DNA from: Qipengyuania citrea | Lineage (GTDB): Bacteria; Pseudomonadota; Alphaproteobacteria; Sphingomonadales; Sphingomonadaceae | NCBI RefSeq assembly: GCF_024171405.1 | Contig: NZ_JALJZT010000003.1 | Location: 58,501-122,500 of the forward strand | Length of the DNA: 64,000 bases | Direction: 5' to 3' | In this document: positions 48,837 to 57,987 of the stretch, piece after piece | How positions within the stretch are numbered: the first letter of the stretch is position 1 | Layout: each line of letters opens with the position of its first letter | The notes under the pieces: model-generated | What the model was told of the DNA's origin: nothing | Database searches by the model: none | The model's input: only the letters and a program-made list of their open reading frames with translations | Made by a program: the position numbers and the translations under genes

Positions 48837-49148
48837 ATGGCCAAGGCCGACCCGCAGACGCTGCTGTGGCAGCACCTCAAGGACGCGCCCCGGGAGCTGG
48901 AATTCCTCCGCGATCACGAGGCCGAGGGCTTCACCCTGCCGTTCTACTGCGCCGCCGCGCATCTCGCGATCGAGGTCGATGACGACCCTTTCCGCGCCAA
49001 TCAGAACGGCGCGCGCGAACGCTGGCAGGAACGCCACCGGGTCGACATCATGCAGGTTCCGCCGACCCATGTCCTGCGCAATGCCGGCGAAGTGGCCGCG
49101 GCGATCCTCGACATCGCCACCCGCCGCAAGGAACGGTTTGCGAAATAA
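48837..49148 (+). CDS. DUF559-like (endonuclease-fold) protein
   Basis: The 103-residue protein has the layout of DUF559/VSR-like nucleases: LEFLRDHEAEGFTLPFYCAAAHLAIEVDDDPFRANQNGARERWQERHRVDIMQVPPTHVLRNAGEVAAAI. The acidic IEVDDD is retained but the typical G-x-x-I-D-F step is altered, so activity is uncertain. It starts 2 bases after cysS stops. Confidence 0.6.
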   Translation: MAKADPQTLLWQHLKDAPRELEFLRDHEAEGFTLPFYCAAAHLAIEVDDDPFRANQNGARERWQERHRVDIMQVPPTHVLRNAGEVAAAILDIATRRKERFAK

Positions 49149-49185
49149 TCCCTGAACGGCAATGGAGGTTTCGAGGGAGAAATCG

Positions 49186-50124
49186 ATGACCAAAGCCGTC
49201 CTGTCCGCCATGATCCGCCCGCTGGTCGAACCGCGCCTGCCCGAATGGGTCGAGCCGCTGTGGTTCATGAGCAAGGAACAGGCGCTGGAATTCGCGCCGC
49301 AGGCGGAGATCGGCTGGTTCGACCTCAACGAGAAGGAGCCGATGATCGAGATCGCGCGCGCCGCGACCGGGCTCAAATGGATGAACTCGATCTATGCCGG
49401 GCTCGATTTCATGCCGCTCGACCTGCTCGCCGAGCGCGGCGTGGTGGTCACCAACGGTGTCGGCATCAATGCGATCACCATTGCCGAATATGTCGTCATG
49501 CTGATGCTCGCGCATGCCAAGGGCTACCGCGAAGTGGTGCGCGCGCAGGACCGCCACGAATGGCTGCTCGACAGTCCGGGCAAGCGCGAACTGGCGGGCG
49601 AGCGCGTGCTGCTGCTGGGGATGGGGGCGATCGGATCGCTCATCAAGACGCGGCTCGAGGCGTTCGACATGAAGGTGGTGCCGGTGCGCCGCTCGGGCGC
49701 GGACGGTGCGCTGAGGCCAGGCGAATGGCGCGAGAAGCTGGGCGAGTTCGGCTGGGTCGTGCTGGCGGTCCCCTCGACCGCGGAAACCCGCCACATGATC
49801 GGCGCGATGGAACTGGCCGCGATGCGCCCCAATGGCGTGCTGGTGAATATCGCGCGCGGCGACGTGGTCGATCAGGAGGCGCTGGTCGAGGCGCTGCAGC
49901 AGGAGAAGATCGAGGCCGCGCTGCTCGACGTCACCGATCCCGAACCGCTGCCCGAGGATCACCCGCTGTGGGACCTTGAGAATGCGCAGGTCACCATGCA
50001 CCTGTCGGGCCGCGCGCAGACCAAGATGTTCCAGCGCAGCGCGGACCGCTTCATCGACAATCTCGAACGCTGGCAGCGCGGCGAGCCGGTCCAGCCGCAG
50101 ATGGATCTGGGCCTCGGCTACTGA
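49186..50124 (+). CDS. D-2-hydroxyacid dehydrogenase
   Basis: The 312-residue NAD-dependent enzyme has the catalytic Arg region LVNIARGDVVDQEAL, the Rossmann start VLLLGMGAIGSLIKTRLEAF and a Glu in VTDPEPLPEDHPL. The usual catalytic His position is occupied by MHLSGRAQ. It may reduce or oxidise D-2-hydroxyacids; substrate unknown. GAGGGAGA precedes the ATG at 49186. Confidence 0.83.
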   Translation: MTKAVLSAMIRPLVEPRLPEWVEPLWFMSKEQALEFAPQAEIGWFDLNEKEPMIEIARAATGLKWMNSIYAGLDFMPLDLLAERGVVVTNGVGINAITIAEYVVMLMLAHAKGYREVVRAQDRHEWLLDSPGKRELAGERVLLLGMGAIGSLIKTRLEAFDMKVVPVRRSGADGALRPGEWREKLGEFGWVVLAVPSTAETRHMIGAMELAAMRPNGVLVNIARGDVVDQEALVEALQQEKIEAALLDVTDPEPLPEDHPLWDLENAQVTMHLSGRAQTKMFQRSADRFIDNLERWQRGEPVQPQMDLGLGY

Positions 50125-50131
50125 CACGCCT

Positions 50132-50152
50132 GCAGGCCTCTGTTAGGCCTGC
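50132..50152. other. Stem-loop between dehydrogenase and ThDP-enzyme genes
   Basis: An 8-base perfect stem (GCAGGCCT/AGGCCTGC) with 5-base loop lies 8 bases after the dehydrogenase stop. It is followed by five A, not T, so intrinsic termination on the plus strand is not clear; it might protect the 3' end. Confidence 0.4.
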
Positions 50153-50227
50153 AAAAAGCCGGGAAGACTCGGGTCGCGTATTTCTGTTCACGCCTGCCTG
50201 TGCGGGCCGCGAAGGGGGGAATCGCGT

Positions 50228-51883
50228 ATGACCGAACCACGCAAGGCGTCCGACCTGTTTATCGAGTGCCTCGAAGCCGAGGGCTGCGAGTATATCTTTG
50301 GCGTCCCGGGCGAGGAAAACCTCGACTTCCTCGACAGCCTCAGCCGCTCCACGCAGATCACGCTGGTGCTCACGCGCCATGAACAGGGTGCCGGCTTCAT
50401 GGCCGCGACCTATGGCCGCCACACGGGCAAGACCGGCGTCTGCATCGCCACGCTCGGCCCCGGCGCGACCAATTTCGTCACCGCCGCCGCTTATGCGCAA
50501 TTGGGCGGCATGCCGATGATGATGATTACCGGCCAGAAACCGATCAAGAAATCGAAGCAGGGGCAGTTCCAGATCCTCGACGTGGTCGCGATGATGGAAC
50601 CGATCACCAAATATACCCGCCAGCTGCACGCCGGGGACAACATCCCCAGCCGCGTGCGCGAAGCCTATCGCCTCGCCGAGGAGGAGAAGCCGGGCGCGGT
50701 CCATCTCGAACTGCCCGAGGATATCGCCGAGGAACCGACCGATGCCGCGCCGATCCCGCGCAGCGTCGCGCGCCGGCCCAGCGCGGAGCCGAAGGCCGTC
50801 GACCAGGCGGTTGCCGCGCTCGAACAGGCCAGCAAGCCGATCCTCGTCATCGGCGCGGGCGCCAACCGCAAGATGACCGGCAAGATGCTCGCCGAATTCA
50901 TCGAGAAGACCGGCATTCCCTTCGTCACCACGCAAATGGGCAAGGGCGTGCTCGACGAGCGCCATCCCCTGTTCCTCGGCTGCGCGGCGCTGTCGGCGGG
51001 CGATTTCTGCCACCGCGCGATCGAAGAAGCCGACGTCATCGTCAATGTCGGCCACGACGTGATCGAGAAGCCGCCCTTCTTCATGCGCCACAACGGGCAC
51101 ACGGTGATCCATGTCAGCAACCGCAGCGCCGCGGTCGATCCGGTCTATTTCCCGCAGATCGAGGTGATCGGCGATATCGCCAATGCGATCTGGCAGATGA
51201 AGGAAGACATCACCCGGCAGGACCATTGGCAAAGCGCCGAACTCAAGCGCTATCACCGTGCCGAGCTCGAGCATACCGAAAGCCTCGCCGGCGACACACG
51301 CTTCCCGATCTTCCCGCCGCATCTTGTCCAGCAGGTGCGCGAGAGCATGCCCGATGACGGGATCATCTGTCTCGACAACGGCGTCTACAAGATCTGGTTC
51401 GCGCGCGGCTATTGCGCCTCGCAGCCCAACACCGTGCTGCTCGACAATGCGCTAGCTACGATGGGCGCCGGGCTGCCCAGCGCGATGATGAGCGCGATGC
51501 TCTATCCCGACCGCAAGGTCATGGCGATCTGCGGCGACGGCGGTTTCATGATGAACAGCCAGGAGATGGAAACCGCAGTGCGGCTGGGGCTGAACCTGAT
51601 CGTGCTCATCCTGCGCGACGATGCCTATGGCATGATCCGCTGGAAGCAGGCGAACATGGGGTTCGAGGATTTCGGCCTGACCTATGGCAATCCCGATTTC
51701 GTCAAATATGCCGAAAGCTACGGCGCGCATGGCCATCGGGTCGAAAGCAGCGATCACTTGAGCGAACTGCTCGCGCATTGCCGCGATACGCCGGGCGTCC
51801 ACCTGATCGACTGCCCGGTCGATTATTCGGAGAATGACCGGATTTTGAACCACGATATCAAGGAACTGAGCGCGAAGCTCTGA
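50228..51883 (+). CDS. Thiamine-diphosphate enzyme, acetolactate synthase large-subunit-like
   Basis: The 551-residue protein has the ThDP enzyme layout: catalytic Glu in LTRHEQGAGFMA (about residue 57), middle domain ILVIGAGANRK, and the ThDP-Mg motif GDGGFMMNSQEMETAVRLGLN (about 436-456). It resembles catabolic acetolactate synthases that need no small subunit; no regulatory partner gene is nearby. Its partner is the aldehyde dehydrogenase 24 bases downstream. The true reaction is open. Confidence 0.82.
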   Translation: MTEPRKASDLFIECLEAEGCEYIFGVPGEENLDFLDSLSRSTQITLVLTRHEQGAGFMAATYGRHTGKTGVCIATLGPGATNFVTAAAYAQLGGMPMMMITGQKPIKKSKQGQFQILDVVAMMEPITKYTRQLHAGDNIPSRVREAYRLAEEEKPGAVHLELPEDIAEEPTDAAPIPRSVARRPSAEPKAVDQAVAALEQASKPILVIGAGANRKMTGKMLAEFIEKTGIPFVTTQMGKGVLDERHPLFLGCAALSAGDFCHRAIEEADVIVNVGHDVIEKPPFFMRHNGHTVIHVSNRSAAVDPVYFPQIEVIGDIANAIWQMKEDITRQDHWQSAELKRYHRAELEHTESLAGDTRFPIFPPHLVQQVRESMPDDGIICLDNGVYKIWFARGYCASQPNTVLLDNALATMGAGLPSAMMSAMLYPDRKVMAICGDGGFMMNSQEMETAVRLGLNLIVLILRDDAYGMIRWKQANMGFEDFGLTYGNPDFVKYAESYGAHGHRVESSDHLSELLAHCRDTPGVHLIDCPVDYSENDRILNHDIKELSAKL

Positions 51884-51907
51884 GATTGACCGGGTGAAGG
51901 AGACGAC

Positions 51908-53341
51908 ATGCCCACGCTCAAGGACACCTACCCGCTCTATCTCAACAACAAGGCGCAGCAGCCCAACACAGATCTGGCGGTAACCGACAAGTTCACCGGC
52001 GAGGTCGCCTTCCGCACTGCGCTGGCCAGCCCCGAGATCATCGACGAGGCGATTGCCGGGGCGGTGCGCGCGGCCGAGCCGATGGCACAGCTCGCCAGCT
52101 ACGAACGCCAGGCGGTGCTGCAGCACTGCGTCGAGCGCTTTACCGAGCGCTTCGACGAGCTCGCCTATGCTTTGTGCGTCGAAGCGGGCAAGCCGATCAA
52201 GGATAGCGAGGGCGAGGTCACGCGGCTGATCGACACCTTTCGCATCGCGGCGGAAGAATCGGTGCGCATGGTTGGCGAGGTCATGCCGCTGGACATCTCC
52301 GCGCGCGCCAGGGGCTATCAGTCGATCTGGAAACGCTACCCGATCGGGCCGTGCAGCTTCATCTCGCCGTTCAACTTCCCGCTCAATCTCGCCGCGCACA
52401 AGATCGCCCCCGCGATCGCGGTGGGGTGCTCCTTCGTGATGAAGCCCGCGAGCAAGACCCCGCTCGGCGCGATCATCATGGGCGAGGTGCTGGCCGAAAC
52501 CGACTTGCCCGAGGGCGCGTTCTCGATCCTGCCCGCCAGCCGCGACGGGGCGGACCTGTTCACCGTGGACGAACGGCTCAAGTTACTCAGCTTCACCGGC
52601 TCGCCCGCCGTCGGGTGGGATTTGAAGGCGCGCTGCGGCAAGAAGAAGGTCGTGCTCGAACTGGGCGGCAATGCCGCGGTGGTGGTCGACCATGATGCCG
52701 ATCTCGACGATGCGCTCGATCGGATCGTCTTCGGTGCCTTCTACCAGAGCGGGCAAAGCTGCATCGGCGTGCAGCGAATCATCGTGCATGAAGATGTCTA
52801 CGACCGCTTCAGGGACATGCTGGTCGCGAAGACGAAGACGCTGGTCGCGGGCGATCCCAAGGACCGCGATACCTTCATCGGCCCGATGATCTCCGAGGGC
52901 GAGGCCAGCCGCCTCAAGGGCTGGATCGACGAGGCGGTCGCGGGCGGCGCGACGCTGCTCACCGGTGGCGGGCGCAAGGGCAATATGCTCGAGGCAACGC
53001 TGCTCGAAGACGTGGACAAGAACGCCAAGGCGCTCAACGAGGAAGCCTTCGGCCCGCTCGCCATCCTGCAGAAGTTCGCGAATTTCGACGAGGCACTGGC
53101 CGAAGTGAACCGCTCCACCTTCGGCCTGCAGGCGGGCATCTTCACCCGCGATCTGTTCAAGATGTTCGACGCCTGGGACCGGCTCGAGGTCGGCGGCGTG
53201 GTGATCAACGACGTGCCCAGCTACCGCGTCGACAACATGCCCTATGGCGGCGTGAAGGATTCAGGGTTGGGGCGCGAGGGCATCAAATTCGCGATGGAGG
53301 ACATGACCGAGATCCGGAACCTGGTAATCCGGCGGGGGTGA
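51908..53341 (+). CDS. Aldehyde dehydrogenase family protein
   Basis: The 477-residue enzyme has the NAD-site segment SFISPFNFPLNLAAHKIAPAIAVG, catalytic Glu in LELGGNAAVVV and Cys in GQSCIGVQRI (about residue 285). It has close family resemblance to semialdehyde/lactaldehyde-type ALDHs. It follows the ThDP-enzyme gene on the same strand with an AAGGAGACGAC ribosome site, so the pair may make an acid from an aldehyde produced by the first enzyme. Confidence 0.88.
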   Translation: MPTLKDTYPLYLNNKAQQPNTDLAVTDKFTGEVAFRTALASPEIIDEAIAGAVRAAEPMAQLASYERQAVLQHCVERFTERFDELAYALCVEAGKPIKDSEGEVTRLIDTFRIAAEESVRMVGEVMPLDISARARGYQSIWKRYPIGPCSFISPFNFPLNLAAHKIAPAIAVGCSFVMKPASKTPLGAIIMGEVLAETDLPEGAFSILPASRDGADLFTVDERLKLLSFTGSPAVGWDLKARCGKKKVVLELGGNAAVVVDHDADLDDALDRIVFGAFYQSGQSCIGVQRIIVHEDVYDRFRDMLVAKTKTLVAGDPKDRDTFIGPMISEGEASRLKGWIDEAVAGGATLLTGGGRKGNMLEATLLEDVDKNAKALNEEAFGPLAILQKFANFDEALAEVNRSTFGLQAGIFTRDLFKMFDAWDRLEVGGVVINDVPSYRVDNMPYGGVKDSGLGREGIKFAMEDMTEIRNLVIRRG

Positions 53342-53612
53342 ATGCGGCGGGGCGCGGAAGGGCCGCTTCGCGCTTTACCTGCCGGAAAGCGGTCGTTCGG
53401 CTTATCACCCGATTGCAGGTGTAACGGAGCATGCGGGTGATCGCGTAAGCATTCGTTGACAGGAACTGGTCGCCGGAGAAATCGCCGCCGTCTTGGTAAT
53501 TCAGACTGCGACGACCGCGTTTGGAATCTTCGCCTTGTTTGCTGCTGGCCGACGGTGCGACCGCCCTCGCCGAAAGCTGTGCTTGCCACCCCAATGCAAA
53601 CTAAATCGCTAT

Positions 53613-53627
53613 TGCAACTCATTCGCA
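53613..53627. promoter_or_regulatory. Weaker Fur-box-like element
   Basis: TGCAACTCATTCGCA has the 7-1-7 form with 5 of 7 positions paired to the TGCGAAT arm. It lies 58 bases before the receptor ATG, where it could overlap a promoter. Confidence 0.5.
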
Positions 53628-53659
53628 TTGACGCACGAATGTCGCGCTCCTAACCCGCC

Positions 53660-53674
53660 TGCGAACAATTCGCA
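53660..53674. promoter_or_regulatory. Fur-box-like element overlapping the ribosome site
   Basis: TGCGAACAATTCGCA is a 7-1-7 inverted repeat with one mismatch and is almost the same as the box at 33510-33524. It abuts the AGGAGGA ribosome site of the TonB receptor gene. Confidence 0.65.
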
Positions 53675-53684
53675 GGAGGAAAAC

Positions 53685-55823
53685 ATGAGGACCTATCTTT
53701 TGCTCGGTGCCGCGAGCACCGCCCTGACGCTTGCGCCGGCCCATGCGCAGGACAACGCTCCCACCGACGCACCTCAAACGAGTGTGCAGCGCGAAGAAGT
53801 CGTTGCCGAGAATACGATCATTGTCAGCGGCCGCGCCCAGAAGCTCTACCGCGCGGAGGAGACCAGTTCGGGCAAACTGGAAACGCCGCCGCTCGAATCA
53901 AGCTTGGTCATCACCACCATCACCGAGCAGCTGATCGAGGACCAGGGTGCGCGCGATGCGCAGGATCTCTATCGCAACATCTCGGGCGTGAGCTTCTTCA
54001 GCTATGCCGGGGTGACCGCGCGTGGGTTCAGGCAGGAAGAGATTTTCTACGATGGGCTTCGCGGCGATCCCTATGCCGGTTTTTCCGTGCCGCAGCTGTT
54101 CAACGTACAACGGGTCGAGTTCCTCAAGGGCCCCAATGGCATGCTCTACGGCCCCGGCGCGCCCGGCGGATTGTTCAATTACATTACTAAGAAAGCACAG
54201 TCCGACGAGTTCGAAGGCACGGTCAAGGCGATTGCCGGGACCGAGGACCGCTTTGGCGGCTCGGCCGAGGTCAATTTGCCGTTGGGTAAGGGGTTCGCGG
54301 CGCGCGGCGGGCTGTTTTACGAGGATCGCGGCACCTTCCGCTTCAACGCCGCCTCGCGAACCATGATTGCCGATGCAGGCTTGTCCTTCGATCCCGGCCC
54401 GATCCGGGTGGACATACAAGCGACGCGTTACAATCAGGAGCTCGACGCCAACCGGCTGCGCGGGGTGCCGGTAGATGACGACGGGGAGTTCCTGACGGAC
54501 CGGCGCTGGAACCACAACGAGCCTACGGATTACCTCAACCTCGAATCGGACGTGTTCCAGATGCGGCTGGAGGCGGAGCCCTTTGACAGCCTGAAACTCG
54601 ACGCCACGGCGCGCTATAACAATGCAACCGAAGTGCAGAATTATCACGAGCCGCGCGGCCTGTTCGATTCCGACGGCGACGGCACGATCGACGCATCGAT
54701 TCGCGAATTTCGCGACCAGATCCGAACTCAGGAGACCTGGTCGTTCGGCGCAAATGCCGTCTGGACGACCGATCTTTCGTCCTCGGTCCGCAACCGCGTC
54801 CTGTTCGGCTTCGACCATTTCCTGTCCGACTCGTTCTTCCAGGGCCGGTCGCTGCGCGGGACGACAGTGGACACGCCCGGTCTGCCCAATCCGCTCAGCC
54901 TGTTCGATCCGCAATACGGCCTGTCTGACCCGGCGACCTACAACCAGGGACCGTTCACAACGACATTGAGCGAGAGCGAGCAGACCGGTTTCTACTTGCT
55001 CGACGAATTGACGATCGGGCGCCTGATCCTGACCGGCGGCATCCGCCGCGATGATAGCGAGGCAGGCGGGCTAGTCGAAGGTGAGACGACATATCGCGGG
55101 GGCGCGGTCTATCGTATCACGGACGCTATTTCCGCTTTCGGCCAATATGCGACCAGCTTCGAACCGCAGGCCGCAAGCTCGCAAAACCCGCTGGCGGGCG
55201 GTCCCTTCGCGCCGACCAAGGGGGACATCATCGAGGGCGGTATCAAGGCCGCGCTGATGAACGGGCGCATCCAGTCCTCGCTTTCCGCCTACCAGATCCG
55301 TCGCACCAATATCCTGCAATCCGATCCACGCGGCGACGAGGGCAACGACGGGGTCGATGACCTCGTCCCGGTCGGCCAGATCACCAGCAAGGGGATCGAG
55401 TTCGATCTGGCGGCCGACATCACGCCGGACTGGGTGTTGACGCTCGCATACGGCTACAACGACACGCGCATCACCGAGGACAACGGCGGGGGTGGCTTCC
55501 CCTTCAATGTCGGCGACCGCTTTCCCAATGCGCCCGAACATCAGCTGGGGTTCTGGACACGCTATCAGTTTCCCGAGCTCGGCCTCGCCGCAGCGCTGGG
55601 GGGCGACTACGTTTCAGAACGGGTGAGCATGAGCGGGCAAACGGTTAAACCCTACATGGTGTTCGACGCCTCGCTGATCTATGAGACAGGTCCGCTCCGC
55701 GCTCTCGTCCGGGTCGATAACCTGTTCGACAAGACCTATGCGGCTTCGGGCTTCCTTGATCGCACGGGGCACTTCCCCGGCGCGCCGCGCTCGGCCTTCC
55801 TCGAAATCGGATACGCTTTCTGA
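53685..55823 (+). CDS. TonB-dependent siderophore receptor
   Basis: The 712-residue outer-membrane protein has a signal peptide (LTLAPAHAQ), a plug domain (about 50-190) with QVEFLKGPNGMLYG-like VEFLKGPNGMLYGPGAPGG and GFRQEEIFYDGLRGD, and a 22-strand-type barrel ending in an aromatic (GYAF). The plug pattern is that of ferric-siderophore (FhuE/FpvA-like) receptors. The ATG at 53685 is fixed by AGGAGGA. The next gene shares a base with its stop. Confidence 0.93.
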   Translation: MRTYLLLGAASTALTLAPAHAQDNAPTDAPQTSVQREEVVAENTIIVSGRAQKLYRAEETSSGKLETPPLESSLVITTITEQLIEDQGARDAQDLYRNISGVSFFSYAGVTARGFRQEEIFYDGLRGDPYAGFSVPQLFNVQRVEFLKGPNGMLYGPGAPGGLFNYITKKAQSDEFEGTVKAIAGTEDRFGGSAEVNLPLGKGFAARGGLFYEDRGTFRFNAASRTMIADAGLSFDPGPIRVDIQATRYNQELDANRLRGVPVDDDGEFLTDRRWNHNEPTDYLNLESDVFQMRLEAEPFDSLKLDATARYNNATEVQNYHEPRGLFDSDGDGTIDASIREFRDQIRTQETWSFGANAVWTTDLSSSVRNRVLFGFDHFLSDSFFQGRSLRGTTVDTPGLPNPLSLFDPQYGLSDPATYNQGPFTTTLSESEQTGFYLLDELTIGRLILTGGIRRDDSEAGGLVEGETTYRGGAVYRITDAISAFGQYATSFEPQAASSQNPLAGGPFAPTKGDIIEGGIKAALMNGRIQSSLSAYQIRRTNILQSDPRGDEGNDGVDDLVPVGQITSKGIEFDLAADITPDWVLTLAYGYNDTRITEDNGGGGFPFNVGDRFPNAPEHQLGFWTRYQFPELGLAAALGGDYVSERVSMSGQTVKPYMVFDASLIYETGPLRALVRVDNLFDKTYAASGFLDRTGHFPGAPRSAFLEIGYAF

Positions 55824-57067
55824 TGGAGATGGCGCGGGGCATCGACAGCGGAAAGCCGGTCCGCGCGAAACCCGCGCCCAAAGGCGCAAGGATGTGGTGG
55901 AAGGTGCATCAATGGGTCGGGCTGAAGCTCAGCCTGTTCATGACCTTCATCCTGTTCACCGGGACGTCGGCGGTGCTGAGCGCCGAGATCGACTGGTTGC
56001 TCCAGCCGAGCCTGCGCGTCGCGCCGGCGAGCGTCGAAGGCCCCATCGCCTGGGCCGAAATAGCGGATAACGCGCGCGGATATCCCGGCGTGGCGAGGGC
56101 GACCTATATCAGCGCCCCGACGGCATCGGCCTTCGCGGTCAAGGTGGCGGTGGAGGACGAGGCGGGCGATCTGTTCTTCCTTCACGCACATCCGACCACT
56201 GGCGATATTCAGGGGGCCGGGCCCTGGGTCGGTGCCCATCGCGTGCTCAGAAACATGCACCGTCACCTCAATCTTCCGACCTCGCTGGGGGTCCCGATCG
56301 TCTCTTCACTCGCTTTCTTGCTGCTCATCAGCCTCGTCACCTCTTTCGTGGTCTACAAGAAGTGGTGGCGGGGTTTTGCCAAGCCGCTGCGCAATCGCGA
56401 TGCGCGCACCTGGTGGGGGGATTTTCATCGTCTGGCGGGGGTCTGGTCACTGTGGTTCGTAGCGCTGATTACGCTCACGAGCCTCTGGTATTTCGTGGAG
56501 AGCCTAGGCGGCAATGCGCCGCCGCATCCCCGCGTGGAGCGCGGGGCACCGGTCGAAAAAGGACAGAGCGACGAGGGAAGTCTCGCGGCGGCGATCGAGG
56601 CGGCGCTTGAAGCCTATCCCGGCCTAGAGGTGAAAAACGTCCAATTGCCGGGCGAAGAGGGTGTGTTGCAGCTGAATGGCGAATACCAGGCGGTGCTGGT
56701 CCGCCCGCGCTCGAACGCGGTTTATGTCGACGCCCGCACCGGCGAGGTGCTGCTGACAACCGACGGGCGCGAGTTGAACCTGCACCAGCGGGTCGGCGAA
56801 ATTGCCGACCCCCTCCATTTCGGCTATTTCGGTGGTTACTGGACCAAGGTACCGTGGTTCCTGTTCGGCCTGGCCACGACGGGGCTCTCGCTGTCCGGAG
56901 CGGCGATCTATTCGCTCCGCATCGCGCGCGAGCGCGGCGACCGGGTGCGACTAGGACGGAGTTTTTCCGGCATGTGGCAGGGAATGGGGCGCTGGCGCTG
57001 GCTATCAAACTCCCTGATTGCGATCGGATTCTTGTTTCTCGCCTTTCTTATCCTCGGCATCCCGTAG
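55823..57067 (+). CDS. PepSY-associated TM protein (iron-linked reductase type)
   Basis: The 414-residue protein has four or five TM segments (about 32-52, 170-190, 215-240, 340-365, 392-412) and PepSY-like periplasmic parts. Conserved His occur in HQWVGL, HRVLRNMHRHLN, FHRLAGVWSLW and LHFGYFGGYW. Such proteins travel with siderophore receptors and probably reduce ferric siderophore via heme. It is co-transcribed with the receptor: its ATG overlaps the receptor TGA. Confidence 0.88.
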   Translation: MEMARGIDSGKPVRAKPAPKGARMWWKVHQWVGLKLSLFMTFILFTGTSAVLSAEIDWLLQPSLRVAPASVEGPIAWAEIADNARGYPGVARATYISAPTASAFAVKVAVEDEAGDLFFLHAHPTTGDIQGAGPWVGAHRVLRNMHRHLNLPTSLGVPIVSSLAFLLLISLVTSFVVYKKWWRGFAKPLRNRDARTWWGDFHRLAGVWSLWFVALITLTSLWYFVESLGGNAPPHPRVERGAPVEKGQSDEGSLAAAIEAALEAYPGLEVKNVQLPGEEGVLQLNGEYQAVLVRPRSNAVYVDARTGEVLLTTDGRELNLHQRVGEIADPLHFGYFGGYWTKVPWFLFGLATTGLSLSGAAIYSLRIARERGDRVRLGRSFSGMWQGMGRWRWLSNSLIAIGFLFLAFLILGIP

Positions 57068-57257
57068 CCTTGTCGCGCCCTCGACGATTTGCACCACACC
57101 GATAGCCGTCCTTCCAGAACTGTGCCGCGTCTGAGCGCCGGTCGGATGACCACTCTCTTTCGCTGGAAAGCCGAAGGCGGACCTTCGCAAGGCCACCCCG
57201 CTTCGAACGTTCTTGCGTAAACGATAGGCGTGAGAAACAGGCGCCCACGCGCTCCCC

Positions 57258-57611
57258 TTAACTCTCCTCCAGCAGCAGCAATTCGCACTGCACAACCAGC
57301 CGCGGTTCGGGGAGGAGGCGGTGTTCGACTTCCACCACGCCCGCATCGGCGACCAATTGGCCGGGGATGGCGAATTCGTGATCGGGCAAGGCGGCGACGA
57401 ATTCTTCGCCGGCCTCGACCGCATCGCCGCCTGCGAACAGGATCGCGAGGCTGTGCCGCGTGCCCGCGAAGGTGATGCTCGCCCAGGCCTTCTCGGTATG
57501 CGTCAACACCTGCCCGCGATGCGCGTGGAGGTCGGCCAGCGCGGCGCGCAGGCGATCGGCGGCGGTGCGGCGTGCGCGCGGCGCGCGGGGCGGGGCGGGT
57601 TCAGCCGACAT
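57258..57611 (-). CDS. Uncharacterised protein, downstream of the small HTH-like gene
   Basis: The 117-residue protein has a basic N-terminus (PRAPRARRTAADRLRAALADLHA) and a beta-rich second half (TEKAWASITFAGTRHSLAILFAGGDAVEAGEEFVAALPDHEF...). No family is recognised. The ATG at 57611 overlaps the end of the upstream small gene by 11 bases, so the two are likely one transcript. Confidence 0.6.
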   Translation of the reverse strand: MSAEPAPPRAPRARRTAADRLRAALADLHAHRGQVLTHTEKAWASITFAGTRHSLAILFAGGDAVEAGEEFVAALPDHEFAIPGQLVADAGVVEVEHRLLPEPRLVVQCELLLLEES

Positions 57612-57816
57612 GCGCGGTCTCCTGCGTGGGTGCGGTGTCGCGCGCGGCCTCGAAACCGGCCATGAAACCGCGGATGCGCTGTTCGGTGCGATCGCGCGGC
57701 TCGCGGCCCATGCGCAGATCGAGCACGAAGCGCGGATCATGCGCGGCAAGGCGGCCGAATTTGGTTGCCGCCATCTCGTGCTGGCGAAGGAATTTCTCGA
57801 CGGATCGGATCAGCAT
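57601..57816 (-). CDS. Small HTH-like protein divergent from S24 regulator
   Basis: The 71-residue protein reads MLIRSVEKFLRQHEMAATKFGRLAAHDPRFVLDLRMGREPRDRTEQRIRGFM, which has the shape of a short helix-turn-helix (TKFGRLAAHDPRFVLDLRMGRE). The family is of unknown function. It faces the S24 gene across 171 bases, as a possible co-regulated or antagonistic partner. Confidence 0.6.
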   Translation of the reverse strand: MLIRSVEKFLRQHEMAATKFGRLAAHDPRFVLDLRMGREPRDRTEQRIRGFMAGFEAARDTAPTQETAHVG

Positions 57817-57885
57817 GGCGGGCTCCCCAAATGGCTGCCGGAAGTGGCGATTCGCTGGCTGTGTTCCGTATTTGTTCCAATCCAA

Positions 57886-57911
57886 TTCCTACTTGTCTAG
57901 GAAAAATCCTA
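57886..57911. promoter_or_regulatory. TTCCTA/TAGGAA inverted repeats upstream of S24 gene
   Basis: TTCCTA-6-TAGGAA (57886-57903) is followed by ATCCTA at 57906-57911, so that TAGGA-4-TCCTA is a second overlapping inverted repeat. It lies between divergent genes, where the S24 protein or its partner could bind. A TATGCT-type -10 follows at about 57910. Confidence 0.5.
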
Positions 57912-57987
57912 TGCTATGGGAAATTTCTCGCATCCAACGTCCTGCGTGACGCGGGGTGGATGATGGCGGGCTTGAGGACACGGTCTT

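Larger units (their letters stand above)
53342..53684. other. 343-base intergenic region upstream of the siderophore receptor
   Basis: No convincing gene is seen here. The last 75 bases carry two Fur-box-like elements listed separately. The rest is ordinary GC-rich sequence in which I find no other structure. A promoter for the receptor operon should lie here. Confidence 0.6.

Noticed and set aside
50132..50152. Intrinsic terminator of the hydroxyacid dehydrogenase gene
   Set aside because: The stem is good, but the following run is A, not T, on the plus strand; listed only as a stem-loop.
57068..57257. Possible gene after the PepSY protein
   Set aside because: Short frames here have no start signals or family features; the 190 bases look non-coding.
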